64,000 bases of DNA, taken from assembly GCF_010093535.1 (NCBI RefSeq), contig NW_022985228.1, positions 62,001 through 126,000 of the forward strand. The letters run 5' to 3'. Both the position numbers and the translations under genes were made by a program. The notes beneath the pieces were generated by a model. The model made no database searches. It was not told the origin of the DNA and saw only the letters and a list, made by a program, of their open reading frames with translations. The stretch comes from Lindgomyces ingoldianus. Taxonomy: Eukaryota; Ascomycota; Dothideomycetes; Pleosporales; Lindgomycetaceae. This document shows positions 34,050-44,429 of this stretch, piece by piece. The first letter of the stretch is position 1. The number at the start of each line of letters is the position of its first letter.

Positions 34050-35390
34050 TTAAACTACTCTAAATTATACATAACTTGCCTGTTAGAGAACACTTAGGCA
34101 GAGAAAAGACTCTTAACCTACTACAGAGAGAGTACTACTAGCCCTGCATGTTCTATACTGTACGCTAATACATATTATGTTACTATACTTGCTGTAAAGT
34201 AAAGGCCTTTTAAGAAAGGTATAATAGCCTACTTAAACTACTCTTAATTCTTAAATAAGCTTAAAAAGATATATTAATTAATTTTATTATAAACTTACTT
34301 TTATTTAAAGAGTATATAAATATTATAGTAGTTGTTAATTACTTAACTAAGTATTAACACTTAATACTATGTTCTTTTATAACTACTTTTAATATAGCCT
34401 AGTTATTTTACTAATATGTATAAGTTTACTATAGCTTACCTAACATAATTATATTAGACAGAGGTACACAGTTTGTCTTAGCCTTCTAGGACAAACTCTA
34501 TAAATAGCTTTAAATTGTCTTTTATTTATTTATAGCTTTTTACCTAAAGACTAACAGCTAGACTAAGAATGTAAATGCTGTAATAGAATAAGTCCTATAA
34601 GTGTACATAAACTACTAGTAAGATAACTAGGTAAAATAGTTAGCTATAGCATAGTTTAAAGCTAATAACATAATATCTAAATTAATGTAAGTATCCTTAT
34701 TCTTAGCAAACTATAGATACTACTCTTAAATAAGATTTAAACTACTTTTAAATACCCTCTAACTAACTTATTAATTTATATAAGTAATAAATGTAAATAG
34801 ACTTATTAATAAAATCTAAAATATATCTAAATATGTTTATAAAAAGCTTATATAAGCTTAAGCTTTTTAACAAGAGTATGTAAACTAATTCTAAACTCTT
34901 ACTTCTGCGTATGCAGCTAGTAAGAAGGTCTAGCTAGACACTAAAAATATCTAAATAAACTAATAATTAAAGAAACTTAATTAGAAAAACTTTAGCCCTT
35001 TTATAGTAGCCTATATAGTCTTATTGCATGCTTACTAATTAATTCTACCTAACAGCATAAAAATACACCCTGTGTTCTACGTATTGTTGCTGCGCTAAGT
35101 AGCCCTTAAATCTAACTATCTACCTAGACAGCTAAACCTGCTACTTAAACCTATTATTATAAATAATAAACTAGAATATATTATAAAAGATGTTAAATAG
35201 ATCTAGTTTAATAAAAAAAAACATATCTATAAATACCTTATAAAATAGACTAGATATAACAAACTGTTATAGGAACCTGCAGAAGCCCTATAAAAGAACT
35301 CTATAGTAACCTAATTCTACGCTTAATACCTATTTAAACTAAACCTATACTCTAATAAAGACAACCTAATGCTAGAACTACTAATGTAAA
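34050..35390 (+). pseudogene. Integrase relic of the 30075 gypsy
   Basis: The zinc-binding module is PVREHLGREKTLNLLQREYY followed by a CKVKA-like block; the core has NIIVVVNYLTKY (family ILVVVDRLTK) and later KTNS-x-TKN for TDGQTER. Near 35040-35110 is a C-terminal block, LPNSIKIHPVFYVLLL (family HPVFHVSLL). Confidence 0.8.
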
Positions 35391-35420
35391 GGATTCCCTT
35401 TCTAATAAGAAAGGGGGTAC

Positions 35421-35738
35421 TGTTATAGTATCCTCTCTAGATCCTAGACATAACTGTATTAGACGCGTACTAGAGTAGTATTAGTGCATGTTTAACATAA
35501 ACACAACATAACATAGACATAAACTTAAGCATAAACTGCCTTAACACTAACTAAACCTAGAATAGGCTTAATTTATACTTAAAGCGCTTAGACTTTTAAG
35601 CTAAGTATTTAATTACTAATTTCCTTCTAAACCTTCTTATTCCTCACACAACATCTTATACCTACTATGATACCTCACGTAGTAATTAAACTAGACCTCT
35701 GTGAAGCTCTATAACCTTACTTGTGCACAATCGTGACA
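35421..35738 (+). repeat. 3' LTR of the 30075 gypsy
   Basis: Starts TGTTATAGTATCCTCTC (mutated) and ends CAATCGTGACA (clean). Mirror-image damage relative to the 5' LTR. Confidence 0.93.
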
Positions 35739-36822
35739 GGTTTTTAGCTTAGCGCCTATACACCTTTTTTAAAGGAGTAAAATAACCTACATTAAGTAGC
35801 TGTAAAAAGTGTAATAAGTAAAAAAGTATATAAATAGTAATAATCTTATTATTTTTATAGTATTGCTAAAAATAAAGTAAGTTATAGCTTTTATAGCTAT
35901 TAATAACTAGCAGACAATAGCTGCTAATAGTACACTTTTTTATATGCATGTTAAAGTGCTTTAACTAGTCTAGACTAAGCTAATTAGTAGTCTAGCTGCG
36001 CTTAAAGATTGCAATAACTTAATCTTAAAGTAAATTTTTCTTTTTATACTAGTTTAAAAGGTAGTTGCTACCCTAGAAAATAATAAAAAGCAGAATAGCC
36101 TACTTTTTAGCATTAATGCCCTAGATAGCTGTTATCTACTCCTAGTTACCTAGCTAGACTGCTTTTAGCTGTCCTTGTCTCTCTAAACTTATAACAACTG
36201 CTCTAGTAGATATCTAGCCTATTATAAACTTTATTAAAGTTGTATGTGTTGTTATCTTAAATACTATACTTAGCTTTAATATTCTTTATAAAGTTAAACT
36301 AGCCTTAAATTACTACAGAATTCTTATAAAAAGCTTTTTTATAGTTATACTTACACTTAAACTTTACTTTAAGCTTTAGGTAATGCTTAATAAATATATT
36401 AAGCTAGTTTATACTAACATAGCCTATATTACGCTTAGCGTGTAAAGAATTAGCTATATTAGCCACAGCTACTAGCTAGGGGGGAAATCCTTACGCATTT
36501 AGCTTAAGTATGTGCTAAATAATTACCTACTCTTTATTATTATCTAGCTTTTATAAGTTAGCTGTATAATTAGCTTAGAAAAGTTGTTTAGCGCGTTAGT
36601 TACTTATTATCTTTTAAAAGACTTTATAGATAGCTGCAGCATGTTAGTTAAAAAGTGTTACGTCTTATTTAAAAGCTTAAAGCATAAGCTGCATCTAACA
36701 TTCTTTTAACATGTTTAAGTAGTGTTATTAGGAATGCATTAGTGTAGAAAGAGTAGTGTGGTAGGGTCTTAGCAAAAGTAAGCAACTTAGGTGTGTAAGC
36801 AACTCGCCTATAAAGTACGTTA

Positions 36823-37131
36823 CTACACTTAAAAAACTATTTAAAAAATTAGACTATATAAAGATAAACCCTGTAATTACTAATAGCACTTTTAAAGTTA
36901 TAGCATACAACTTAATAAGGCATAAAAGTTAGATTTTTAACCTTTGCCTTATATAAGAAGTAAAAGGTAAAATAACCTAACTATATAGAAAATCCTAACT
37001 AGTGTGTACTAGCTACTTAGATAAAAAAAAATCTTACTTAATTACTAACTATTTAAAAGATAAGCTAAAAACTACTTTTAACTATAAAAGTAAGCTTAAA
37101 AGCTACATATAAAATGCATTTTAAACTATGT
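36823..37131 (+). pseudogene. Copia H reverse transcriptase N-terminal relic
   Basis: Plus strand reads NPVITNSTFKVIAYNLIRHK, then IFNLCLI-x-EVKGKIT, LYRKS-x-LVCTSYLD. This matches the start of fungal copia RT (ANGTFKF...RIFNSRxVxEVKGK...YEKSRLVVQGYND). It continues copia H after the Fot1 insertion and is cut by composite repeat B2. Confidence 0.78.
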
Positions 37132-37795
37132 AATATTATTAGCAAAGCTTGCTCTGCTTATTATATTTAGGTTTGCAGAACGAAAAGTTAAGCAGAATCT
37201 TCTCTTTTAGACGCGCTAGTTAGTCAGAATTTCTTCGGATAAACCCCGGTAACGCTATTTCTCTGTCACCTTATGTATTTCTCTTATTTTTTTTGAAAAA
37301 ATGTATACCTAATATAAGTGCACCTTTATATTAATTTGCACGCAGTTTGCTCTAGCATGCGTTGTGTAAATTATGGTTAGTTGCGTCTGTTCCATCTCTC
37401 TAGCCACATTGGTGTGTCGGGGATTGGCATCAACCGCATCGGTGTGTCGGGGATTGGCATCAGCCACATTGGTGTGTCGTGGATTGGCGTCAGGCACATC
37501 GGTGTATCGGGGATTGGCATCGGCCACATTGGTGTGTTGGGGATTGGCAGCTGCTCACACACCTGAGTTGCTCACTTTTGCCAAGACCACACCACAACAA
37601 ACGCTATTATAGCCTATAACAACCCGCTCTAGCACTATATAGCACAGTACAGCCTAGAATATTATTTAAATACTACTTCTACTTCTTAGTTACACGTTTA
37701 CGTGTTACGCCTAGTCTAATTGCACAGTCTGCAGCGCCTTTAGGATTGCTTACCTACTTTACCTTGCATCTGCTTCTTTGCCTTCTTCCTGTCAC
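37132..37795. mobile_element. Composite repeat B, copy B2 (left part only)
   Basis: Shares the left end TATTATTAGCAAAGCTTGCT, the low-RIP 270-bp block, the 30-bp minisatellite and the start of the reversed Fot1-type C-terminus with B1. It stops at TTCCTGTCACTGCG, where an LTR-like sequence takes over; the 10-bp array and right arm are missing. Confidence 0.82.
37402..37551. repeat. 30-bp minisatellite in B2 (5 units)
   Basis: Five exact 30-bp steps of AGCCACATTGGTGTGTCGGG plus GATTGGCATC variants. Fewer units than B1, so copy number varies between B copies. Spurious open frames arise on both strands. Confidence 0.92.
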
Positions 37796-38029
37796 TGCGG
37801 ATAAAACGCCAAAGGTGCACCATTAGAGGCTTAGCATTGCACTAGCCTAACAAACTCTAATGCCCCCTGCTTAAGTCGTGACTAGTGCATCTCAGCCTAA
37901 GAACAACTAGAGTTAGTGTATAAAAGCTCTCTATCTAGTTTTAAATTAAATATTACACAACTTTTCATAATTATTAAGTCTAGAACTAGTCCTGCACCTA
38001 TCTTGCTTCTGCTAAACACTAATGCAACA
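37796..38029 (+). repeat. Probable LTR fragment, low RIP
   Basis: Starts TGCGGATAAAACGCC exactly where B2 homology ends, has a TATA-like TGTATAAAAGC at about 37918-37928, and ends AGTCCTGCACC...AATGCAACA, resembling LTR 3' ends elsewhere in the window. No TSD was found, and no second copy in the window. LTR identity is inferred from layout. Confidence 0.4.
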
Positions 38030-38281
38030 CTATTAAAGCACTATTAAGAGTAACATTTACCTATCTACTGCTAGTTCTTACTTAATAATGCTTAACTTTT
38101 TTTTTGTAAAAGATCTTAAAGTTGCTAACATAAGTCTACTTTTTACACTAAAAAAGTAATATTTTTTTTTTACTAAGTAATATCTATATCTGTTAATAAA
38201 GAAGAACTTATTATGTTAAAATAGCTATTATTAGCAGAGCTTGCTCTGCTTATTATATTCGGGTTTGCAGAACGAAAAGTT

Positions 38282-38451
38282 NNNNNNNNNNNNNNNNNNN
38301 NNNNNNNNNNNNNNNNNNNNNNNNNNNNNNNNNNNNNNNNNNNNNNNNNNNNNNNNNNNNNNNNNNNNNNNNNNNNNNNNNNNNNNNNNNNNNNNNNNNN
38401 NNNNNNNNNNNNNNNNNNNNNNNNNNNNNNNNNNNNNNNNNNNNNNNNNNN
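38282..38451. other. Assembly gap (170 N) in B3
   Basis: Lies between the left end of B3 and the surviving part of LTR F3. It hides the B3 minisatellite and the 5' part of F3. Open frames crossing it are artefacts. Confidence 0.95.
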
Positions 38452-38655
38452 TGCAACAAATTGCAGCATGTTGCAAGCTGGTCGCGCATAGGGCTAGTGC
38501 GCGAGGGACTCAGACCAGAAAAACAAGGCTGAGCAACACGAGCAGAGCAGACAAAAAAAGATTAATAAATTAATATAATCAATCATCATCCCATACATCA
38601 TATCCAAACCCATCATTCATCTTAAGAAGCCTAGAAACAGTGCTTTAATCTAACA
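38452..38655 (+). repeat. LTR family F, copy F3 (5' part in gap)
   Basis: Ends AGTGCTTTAATCTAACA and shares the 3' 85 bp with 1485-1569. The segment after the gap (GTTGCAAGCTGGTCGCGCAT) is little touched by RIP. It is inserted into the last partial minisatellite unit of B3 (CAGGGATTAACAG follows). Confidence 0.75.
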
Positions 38656-38895
38656 CAGGGATTAACAGTTACTCGCACACCTGAGTTGCTCACTTTTGCC
38701 AAGACCACACCACAACAAACGTTATTATAGCCCATAACAACCCACTCTAGCACTATAGAGTACAGTACAGCCTAGAATATTATTTAGATACTACTTCTAC
38801 TTCTTGCTTACACGTTTGCGCGTTATGCCTAGTCTAATTGCACTATTTGCAGCGCCTTTAGGATTGCTTACCTACTTTAGCTTACACTTGCTTCT

Positions 38896-39185
38896 TGTAA
38901 CGATTCTACGAATCGTTCCATCTCGGGTCGCTCGGATCCTATCCGAAGGGTCCCCATATCGGCCCCGACCATGACTCGACCCAGTCCCCCGCAGTTGCCC
39001 CTATTCCCTCATGTATTTAGTCGCACCTCGCCCCCGTAGCTAGCTCGGTAGTTTTCTGATATCCTACGTACAAGGCCTATAGGTGTCATTAGTATTCCCA
39101 GGTCTCTAAGTCCCCACGCACTCCCATATGCCTCTGAGTGGATTCATACCGCATTCAGACCTATTGTCTTGCCTGCGCTGTTACA
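38896..39185 (+). repeat. Solo LTR (290 bp), essentially free of RIP
   Basis: Starts TGTAACGATTCTACGAATCG, ends GCCTGCGCTGTTACA, TSD CTTCT at 38891-38895 and 39186-39190. An inverted repeat AACGATTC-TAC-GAATCGTT lies at its 5' end. It is GC-rich with many CpG and CpA sites, unlike all surrounding DNA. TATTTAGTC near 39015 may be a weak TATA region. No other copy in the window. Confidence 0.94.
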
Positions 39186-39298
39186 CTTCTTTGCCTTCTT
39201 CCTGTCACTGCGCGCCCTAACCTCCTTTAGAGCTGTTAAGCGCAGGCCTTTCTAAATGTAGCTGCCTTATTAGCTGCTTAAAGCTTAGTAATTTCCTA

Positions 39299-39640
39299 TT
39301 ATGCTAACACTAGCTTATGTATAATTATTGCTGCTCTTTGTAAGACTTTTTTTTCTAGAGGCATTACCCTTCTATAACCCTCTCTAGATGTAGAGCTACT
39401 TGCAACACAACTAATATCTACTAGGGATTGCTGCCTGCTGCTGTAATCTACTGTAGTTTGCTGCAATTTGCTATAGTTTGCTGTAATTTGCTGTAATTTG
39501 CTGCAATTTGCTGCAGTTTGCCGCAATTCGCTGTAGTTTGCCGCAATTTGCTGTAGTTTGCCGCAATTTACTGTAGTTTGCCGCAATTTACTGTAGTTTG
39601 CCGCAATTTGCTGTAGTTTGCTGCAATTTACTTTATGCAT
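39299..39640 (-). CDS. Open frame over the 10-bp array (repeat peptide), B3
   Basis: 113 codons on the minus strand. Residues 1-66 are decapeptide repeats (NYSKLQQIAA, NYSKLRQTTV); residues 67-113 read SSRQQSLVDISC, REGYRRVMPLEKK, RAAIIIHKLVLA. The tail resembles KKVLKRVVIIIYKLVLV in the Fot1 copies, just upstream of their zinc knuckle, so this is probably a C-terminal piece of a Fot1-type transposase in which a decapeptide array has expanded. Unlikely to be a free-standing gene. The frame is open although RIP surrounds it. Confidence 0.4.
   Translation of the reverse strand: MHKVNCSKLQQIAANYSKLRQTTVNCGKLQQIAANYSELRQTAANCSKLQQITANYSKLQQTTVDYSSRQQSLVDISCVASSSTSREGYRRVMPLEKKVLQRAAIIIHKLVLA
39441..39630. 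repeat. 10-bp phased array in B3 (19 units)
   Basis: Nineteen units of CTGYARTTTG/CCGCAATTTG in exact 10-bp register. CCGCAATTTG units keep CpG, so this array is less RIP-damaged than B1's. Confidence 0.95.
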
Positions 39641-39850
39641 TTCTTAACACTAGTAAGTAATCTCTTACTAATACCTCTAGGCATTAGTCTATTATATTTA
39701 AACAATAGTTAAAGAAGCTAAACTAGCAGTTGTGTAAGCAAAACAGCTTATTAAGGTATTACATGTACTACATTAATCTTTGCAGCGATAGAGAGGCAGA
39801 GGCAGAGGCAGCAGTAGAGCTCCCCAGCACTCTAAGAAATTCCTGCAGAG

Positions 39851-40073
39851 TGTAATAAGGTAGGCGCTCTGCCTGCTAAGCTAATACTATACAACTTTTC
39901 TTACTATACTAAAAGGCACGCATAAGAATACTTAAGCTAAGTATTCTTGCATAGTATAATATATATATAGATAATAGTAGGGTAAGCACTAGCACTAGCA
40001 GTTGTCTCTAGCCTAGCCTAAACCTCTATAAGCAAGAGAAGGCCACGTGGTTAACTGTGCTAACCTTGTTATA
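39851..40073 (+). mobile_element. 223-bp element E1, TSD CAGAG
   Basis: Starts TGTAATAAGGTAGGCGCTCT, ends TAACCTTGTTATA, TSD CAGAG at 39846-39850 and 40074-40078. The two ends form an inverted repeat of about 13 bp. A central palindrome AATACTTAAGCTAAGTATT is at about 39930. TG start and 5-bp TSD suit a solo LTR, but the inverted ends suit a MITE. Confidence 0.88.
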
Positions 40074-40207
40074 CAGAGGCAACAAACTACACAAGCTGCA
40101 GCTCTACAACTAGGGCTTTAATGCTTAAATAATTAAATTAAAGATATTAAGTAGCAGTATTAAACATAGTGTAGCAGTATTAGGCTGTAAAAGGAACAGG
40201 CGCAACG

Positions 40208-40430
40208 TGTAATAAGGTAGGCACAGTTAACCACATAGCCTTCTCTTGCTTATAGAGGTTTAGGCTAGACTAGAGACAACTACTAGTGCTAGTGCTAGCC
40301 CTAGCATTATCTATATATATATTATACTATGTAAGCATACTTAGCTTAAGTATTCTTATGCGTACCTTTTAGTACAGTAGAGAAAGTTATATAGTATTAG
40401 CTTAGCAGGCAGGGCGTCTACCTTATTACA
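40208..40430 (-). mobile_element. 223-bp element E2, opposite orientation, TSD CAACG
   Basis: Inverted relative to E1; begins TGTAATAAGGTAGGCACAG and ends GTCTACCTTATTACA, a nearly perfect 15-bp terminal inverted repeat. TSD CAACG at 40203-40207 and 40431-40435. Same length as E1. Confidence 0.9.
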
Positions 40431-40464
40431 CAACGCTAGAGACTGCAAGGTGTTAAAAAAAGGA

Positions 40465-40642
40465 TGTAAGAGGTATTAAGCAGGAAACACAAGTCACAGA
40501 GAGGGAAAGCAGGATAGGGGGTTAATAAAAGAGAGTAAACCTTAGAGTTAGAGGCAGAGGTACAGAGGCTAAGGAGCCTATATACCCTGTGCTAAGCCCT
40601 TAGGGTACTTAGGGGTTAGATAGCTGTAATATAACTATAACA
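40465..40642 (+). repeat. Solo LTR (178 bp), TSD AAGGA
   Basis: Starts TGTAAGAGGTATTAAGCAGG and ends AATATAACTATAACA; TSD AAGGA at 40460-40464 and 40643-40647. Contains CCTATATACCC as a TATA-like core near 40578. Moderately RIP-mutated; single copy in the window. Confidence 0.88.
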
Positions 40643-41012
40643 AAGGAAAACTATTGCAAGAGAAGAAACACGTTAAAAGCTAGAGCTAGAACATGTTCTT
40701 TTAATTACAGCTAATAATTAACTAATTTCTAAATAACTAGTTTTAAATTTACATAAACTTTAAGTTTTTAAAAAAGAACTTTTACTAACTTAATTAAAGC
40801 TAAGAATTAGCTAGCTATTATTTACTTTTTTTTTAGCTATATTAGTGTTTTAGAGGTTAGCATTAGCTATATTAGTGTGTTAGTAATTAGTTACATACTC
40901 TAGTTAAATATTATTATTATACATCTATTACCTATCTAATACTACTTTGCTAAGCATTATGCTGTAACTATTATTTAACCTAAATAACCTACTTTAATGC
41001 GCTAACTATTAC

Positions 41013-41176
41013 TATTGCGTAAGAAGAGCACAGGGACCTAGCGTCACCTACATGGGCCTAGTGTTGCGCCTGTGTTTTAGACAAGCAGCCTAAGACACTT
41101 AGCGTCTAAGCTCTCTATAAGCCTCTTATAGTTAATAGACTTACTTTTTATTGCTCTCTAATTAGCAGTTGCGATA
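41013..41176 (+). mobile_element. 164-bp element with TSD ATTAC
   Basis: Starts TATTGCGTAAGAAGAGC and ends AGCAGTTGCGATA; ATTAC flanks both sides (41008-41012 and 41177-41181). Short imperfect inverted ends (TATTGCG and TATCGCA). It interrupts TAATGCGCTAACTATT, continuous in B1 at about 15482. It is rich in CACC/CATGGG and so little RIP-mutated. Class unknown. Confidence 0.8.
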
Positions 41177-41230
41177 ATTACTCTAAGCAAGCTTTGCTTT
41201 TACAGATTATTTATAAACTGTCGTAGTATT

Positions 41231-44200
41231 TTAAGTATATAAAGTAAAGTGTATACTTTAGTGCTGCTAGTGCAACTTTTAAAGATATAGTAAAGCTATT
41301 ATAAGAGTAAAGTAGTTATAAATGTTAATTAAATAAAAGCTAGACAGTATACTATTTTTTTAAAAGGCTCTTTATAACTTTAGAAGAAAAAGTAGATAAT
41401 ATAGAAAAGTTTAACTACTTTTTTTAACTCTAGAGAGTTAATGTATTAGGGTTATAACAAAGATACTTAGTAGTATTTGTAGTAAAGATAATATTATTAT
41501 TTTAAGTAAAATTAATTATATCTACCTTATTAAGCATTTAATGTTATAAAGTATTTAATATAAAAGAGGTAAAACTTTTACAGACTACAAAATTATACTA
41601 ATAAGTAGCACTAGAAGTATTCTTATTAGTATAGAAAATACTAAAGATTAATTAAGCCTAATATTATAAAGAATTATAAGTGTTAAGTGCTATAGCACTA
41701 CAGTGTTATTAGCAGTGTATATAAGGTGTATTAAAGGTAATTAGAGAACATACCTAAGAATAGCTAGTAGAAAATAAAGTTACCTGCTATAAAAGTTTAA
41801 CTTTAAGCCTATCTATTTTACTACATTAGTGTAATCTTATAAAGCCTTTATAAAAGTAATTAAAAAAAAGTAAGTGTTGTAAATGTTTACTTTAATTACT
41901 AAGTGCTTTTTATGCTTTACTTAGTAAGTAATACTAAGTGCTTTTTATGCTTTACTTAGTAAGTAATACTAAGTGCTTTTTATGCTTTACTTAGTAAGTA
42001 ATACTAAGTAAAGTGTTATCTGCTATTAAATTACTATTAAATAGTAAAAGTAAGCTTATAAAACGGTTATACCTTAAAGTTTAGCATAAAGCTTAATATA
42101 TTTATTCTTATTTACTGCAGTAATTAAGTCTACTATTATAATCTAATAGTAAGCAGTCTTATCTCTAGTCCCTACTATACAAGGGATGCTCTAATAGAAG
42201 TGTATATAGCAGAAAAGCATATAGCTTATATAATAAATGTGCTAATTCTTCTATACAGAATTAAGCTTAGCTAGATACATTCTAAACCGTATATACTTGT
42301 GCTAGAGACTAGTCTAGAACTAGTGCTAAATAAGATTACTTACTAGCTATCTGCTTTCTATCTATGTCTATGGTTATATCTGTAAATTTGCTTTTATAAA
42401 TGTGTTTTTATTTAATATTACACTTTATAATCTTTTTAAGTAGTTTAAAAAGTTTTTTAAATATAATTTAGTATATTTTATAGTAATTAACATTTATAAG
42501 CACTTAAGTAAAAGTAAATACTATAAAGATGTTAGTAATATGTTTTTATAAAGTTTTAATTAACTTAATTTTACTATATTTTAGTAGCATATATGTAAAA
42601 ATAATTTTATTAAAAAAAGAGTTACACACATACTTATATAACATGTCTATCTTAAATGTTTTTTCTTTAAAGAAGACCTTAGCTTACTTTTTATAAAAGT
42701 AAAATATTATAACACTAAACTTACTATGTTTAATCTCTTATATATATGCCTATTTAATAGCTTGTTAGCATGCATAATAGAAATAAATTTAATGCTATTT
42801 TATACTAAATTAAGTTTACTCTAAGAATTTTGCTTATATTTAAATAATACACTAGTAAGGCTTTGCTTATTAGGCTAGTGTAGAAGCTTCTTCTTCTATA
42901 TATACTAGCGTATTTGCAATAGGTTGTTAAGGCTAGCATGCACCTCTCTAGAGCTTAAAGCCTAATGCTAGCAGCACTACTTTTATAGCTCTAGGCTAGC
43001 TTTAAACTAAGCTATATAAGATTAAAAACGCCTTCTTAATAGTTTAAGGCATAGGCTTACTAAGTGTAAGGTTAGAGTAAAAAAGCTTACAGCATATAGT
43101 AAATAGCTACGTTATATATTTAATAAGAGTCTTTTTTAGTGTAGAGAGGCTATAGAAATAAGTCTTAATTTAGGTTATAAGTATATAGAGTAACATAATA
43201 AAGTTGTTAAGTATTTACACTATAACCTTACACTTATAGTTATTATAATGTACTATTTTTTTTTAGCTTTATAGATAATTTATTTCTAAACACATTATAA
43301 GCATAATATAGAAGAAAATAAGAAAAGATAGACTTACTATAAAAGGCTATGTTTAACCTAACTAGCTTTATACTATAGTAATTAGCTAGTGTGTCTAAAG
43401 AACATCTATTCTAGATTAAATTACATAACAAATTATAATTGATTATTACTATGTTAATACCTTACTAGAAATAGTCTTTATAGATTAATATATTAGCGCG
43501 TTTATTATAGCACCTAATATAGTATTAAGGGCAACTATAGACATCTTAAATTCTATTAGTATAAACAACTTAAGTAAATTAGATATACTTATAGGTTCTT
43601 TTTACTTTTTTAATTAGTACTTATAATTAAGTTACTGTTGCTAATAGCTTTTTTTAGCTTATTTTTTTTTAGTACTTAGTAATACTTTATTATTTTATTA
43701 AAGCAGCTAGAGGTTTTAAGAACTTGAAATAAAGCTTTTTTATTTATAATTATTTTTTATGTGTATAACATGTGTGTGCGTTATATGCAGTAAGTTAGGA
43801 CATATATACTAGCAAGCTTTAATGCCTTTGCACTGCATAGTCTAGCGCATATAGGGGACACTTAAGTAAGTAGATGTAGTTAGCTTCTATAACACCTTTT
43901 AGTTAAAAGAGTACTATGTATTATGCTTTAAATCTATTAGAATTAAAATTTATTTAAGTTTAGTAAATATGTACTTATAAAGCTTTAATAAGTAGTTTAT
44001 AGCTATTATAAAAGTTGCCTACATTAATTACTATTATATAGCTACTAGGATGTGTTAGAGGGTATTTAGAAATTAACCTAATATAAGCAAGTTTAGCTAT
44101 TATAAAGGGTAAATTTATACTAAATATAAAAATAGTGTATTTACTCTAGACTTTAAAGCTATCTTATAAAGTTATTTAATTAGCTATTAAAAAAGTTATA

Positions 44201-44429
44201 TAAGATGTTATATATATTATTAGAATTATTATCTTTTAAGTTATTAAAATTATTATTAAATAATATGTCTTTTAGTTCTAGTATCTTATTATTAGAACTA
44301 AAGAGTTATTTAAGTAAAGGAGACTAAATGTATTTTCTTAGTAGAGGTTTAAGAGTATTAAGAGATAGCTAAAGTAGTACTATAGTAACATAAACATAAT
44401 TAGAAGTAGATAAAAAAAGAAGTAAAAAG
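41231..44429. other. RIP-saturated sequence, no recognisable gene
   Basis: TpA-rich and stop-filled on all frames. No RT, integrase or transposase motif was recognised. The only clear structure is the 35-bp repeat at 41901. A slightly less mutated patch at 42840-43030 did not yield a motif. It may be the remains of one or more elements too old to read. Confidence 0.55.
41901..42005. repeat. 35-bp tandem repeat x 3, identical units
   Basis: Unit AAGTGCTTTTTATGCTTTAC plus TTAGTAAGTAATACT, three times without change. Confidence 0.95.

Larger units (their letters stand above)
30075..35738 (+). mobile_element. Ty3/gypsy LTR retrotransposon (5664 bp)
   Basis: 318-bp LTRs at 30075-30392 and 35421-35738, TSD GGTTT at 30070-30074 and 35739-35743, polypurine AAGAAAGGGGGTAC before the 3' LTR. 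Complete gag-pol layout on the plus strand, heavily RIP-mutated. Confidence 0.94.
29289..36822 (-). mobile_element. Fot1/pogo transposon, minus orientation, split by a gypsy element
   Basis: TA plus TIR ACGTACTTCATGGGCGAG at the left and GCCTATAAAGTACGT plus TA at the right. Without the 5664-bp gypsy and its duplicated 5 bp it is 1865 bp. Left end equals the transposase C-terminal end (zinc-knuckle coding region near 29460-29510 in reverse), so transposase reads right to left. It is inserted in copia H: 29288 and 36823 flank it. Confidence 0.88.
38226..41230. mobile_element. Composite repeat B, copy B3, with many insertions
   Basis: Left end as in B1, right end GCAAGCTTTGCTTTTACAG...GTCGTAGTATTT. 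Inserted sequences are LTR F3 (to 38655), a clean solo LTR (38896-39185), two 223-bp elements (39851 and 40208), a solo LTR (40465-40642) and a 164-bp element (41013-41176). All but the first have a 5-bp TSD and their removal restores B sequence as seen in B1 and B4. Confidence 0.8.

Noticed and set aside
37309..37612. Four overlapping repeat-peptide frames on both strands
   Set aside because: Shadows of the B2 minisatellite. Frames open on both strands at once are expected from a tandem repeat whose unit is a multiple of three.
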